Source: Parapristionchus giblindavisi (Eukaryota; Nematoda; Chromadorea; Rhabditida; Diplogasteridae). From it: a DNA stretch of 64,000 nucleotides. Below, one piece after another: positions 63,401-64,000 of this stretch. The stretch covers positions 1,623,501 through 1,687,500 of the forward strand of contig CALSFV010000004.1 in NCBI GenBank assembly GCA_943737045.1, given 5' to 3'. Every line of letters begins with the position of its first letter. Position 1 is the stretch's first letter. Position numbers and translations under genes: made by a program. The notes under the pieces were generated by a model. The model was not told where the DNA came from, did no database searches, and saw only the letters and a list, made by a program, of their open reading frames with translations.

Positions 63401-64000
63401 ACAAACTTCAGTTTATATCGATCTGTAACATTTTACTGCTGCTATAGTGACCGAAGTACAAAAGTAGCTTTTACTCTGATATGGTCAAGATAACTTGAGA
63501 AATATGAAAATGAAAATGATACCTGTCGTGTCATATACCAAATGAAAGAGCGAAAAATTCTGAATAAGATAAACTATTTCAAAGTGGTCAATACGGCCAA
63601 TATGCAAATTTAAATTCCAGTGCCCTCTGTTTTTGGTACAAGACAATTCGTTGCAAGTCAATTTGTCAATGATACTTATCGAGTGATATACTATGTGAAA
63701 GAGGAAAAAATTCTGAATGACACAAACTTCAGTTCATATCGATCTGTAACATTTTACTGCTGCTATAGTGACCGAAGTACAAAAGTAGCTTTTACTCTGA
63801 TATGGTCAAGATAACTTGAGAAATATGAAAATGAAAATGATACCTGTCGTGTCATATACCAAATGAAAGAGCGAAAAATTCTGAATAAGATAAACTATTT
63901 CAAAGTGGTCAATACGGCCAATATGCAAATTTATATTCCAGTGCACTCTGTTTTTGGTACAAAACAATTCGTTACAAGTCAAATTGAAAATGAAACCTAT
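57443..64000. repeat. Domain 8: 642-bp dimer and 1,284-bp 4-mer
   Basis: Anchors run every 321 bp from 57,443 to 63,863, with no length change. Two types alternate from 58,406: AAATTTAAATTCC units with CAATTTGTCAATG, and AAATTTATATTCC/TGCACTCTG units usually with AAATTGAAAATGAAACC. All tails are AAGATAAC, or CAACATAAC at 61,883 and 63,167. The dimer carries a 4-mer overlay: TGCTCTCTG unit, CAGTTTATATCG unit, TGCCCTCTG/ACAAGACAATTC unit, and a unit with GTCATTGATAC and GTAATATTT. The array continues past the window end. Confidence 0.9.
61616..62899. repeat. 1,284-bp 4-mer HOR unit
   Basis: Monomers are anchored at 61,616, 61,937, 62,258 and 62,579. The preceding copy is 60,332-61,615. The next starts at 62,900 and repeats the first three monomers, including the rare CAACATAAC tail. 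Its fourth monomer (63,863) breaks the pattern by having GAAAATGAAACC instead of GTCATTGATAC. Confidence 0.87.

Larger units (their letters stand above)
1..64000. repeat. Satellite DNA array, ~321-bp monomer, head-to-tail
   Basis: The entire window consists of direct tandem copies of one AT-rich monomer. Anchoring on ATGAAAGAGCG gives 199 complete units between 77 and 63,863, most of them 320, 321 or 322 bp. Exceptions are 310-bp units (11-bp deletion) and 312-bp units (9-bp deletion). All copies have the same orientation, and I saw no inversion, transposon insertion, microsatellite tract or unique spacer. GC is about 32% in a hand-counted monomer (48 C, 54 G in 321). Copies differ at a limited set of recurrent diagnostic positions, so array-wide homogenisation by unequal exchange or conversion is inferred. 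Satellites of this size are typical of eukaryotic centromeric or pericentromeric heterochromatin. The host species and chromosomal position cannot be read from the sequence. An array of this kind is also vulnerable to assembly collapse or expansion. Confidence 0.98.

Noticed and set aside
1..64000. CRISPR array or other repeat-spacer system
   Set aside because: There are no short repeats separated by unique spacers. Units of about 321 bp are contiguous and nearly identical throughout, and no cas-like gene is present.
1..64000. Transposon with tandem amplification (terminal repeats, transposase fragment)
   Set aside because: I found no terminal inverted repeats, target-site duplications or recognisable transposase, integrase or reverse transcriptase fragment in the conceptual translations, though I could not run a profile search.

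Overview
The whole 64 kb window is one uninterrupted tandem satellite array. I find no gene, RNA gene, transposon, CRISPR array or stretch of unique sequence. Every base belongs to a monomer of about 321 bp, all copies in the same head-to-tail orientation. Anchoring each copy on the shared string ATGAAAGAGCG (or its variants) gives 199 complete anchor-to-anchor units from 77 to 63,863, averaging 320.5 bp, plus partial units at both ends. A typical monomer is about 32% GC by hand count. CpG is not depleted (7 CpG in one monomer against about 8 expected). Megasatellite-like, AT-rich, homogenised DNA of this kind points to eukaryotic constitutive heterochromatin (centromeric, pericentromeric or subtelomeric). 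The CpG content suggests a genome without heavy germline CpG methylation, such as many invertebrates. I cannot name the species or the satellite family.

The array is organised on several scales. Within the monomer, two blocks 153 bp apart are about 79% identical over 58 bp, so the 321-bp unit looks like an old dimer of two roughly nucleosome-sized halves. Above the monomer, the window divides into eight domains with their own diagnostic substitutions, indels and higher-order repeat (HOR) period: 1-10,349 (321-bp monomers with a 2,247-bp 7-mer duplication); 10,350-15,439 (mosaic, 951-bp 3-mer and 1,915-bp 6-mer, 11-bp deletion); 15,440-18,946 (1,276-bp 4-mer, 9-bp deletion); 18,947-25,370 (1,605-1,607-bp 5-mer, GGTTAAC insertion); 25,371-37,231 (962-bp 3-mer inside a 5.45-kb super-repeat); 37,232-43,968 (962-bp and 3,850-bp periods); 43,969-55,517 (1,925-bp 6-mer); 55,518-64,000 (642-bp dimer and 1,284-bp 4-mer). 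Several chimeric monomers mark the probable unequal-crossover junctions that created these units.

The many open frames of 60-197 codons are by-products of the repeat. The monomer is 321 = 3 x 107 nucleotides, so one frame stays in register from copy to copy and is broken mainly by two recurrent TAA codons. Substitutions between copies are mostly amino-acid changing, which argues against a protein under selection. Each monomer also carries the octamer ATGCAAAT and a motif resembling the 5' half of the CENP-B box. These are candidate protein-binding sites, but function is not shown here.
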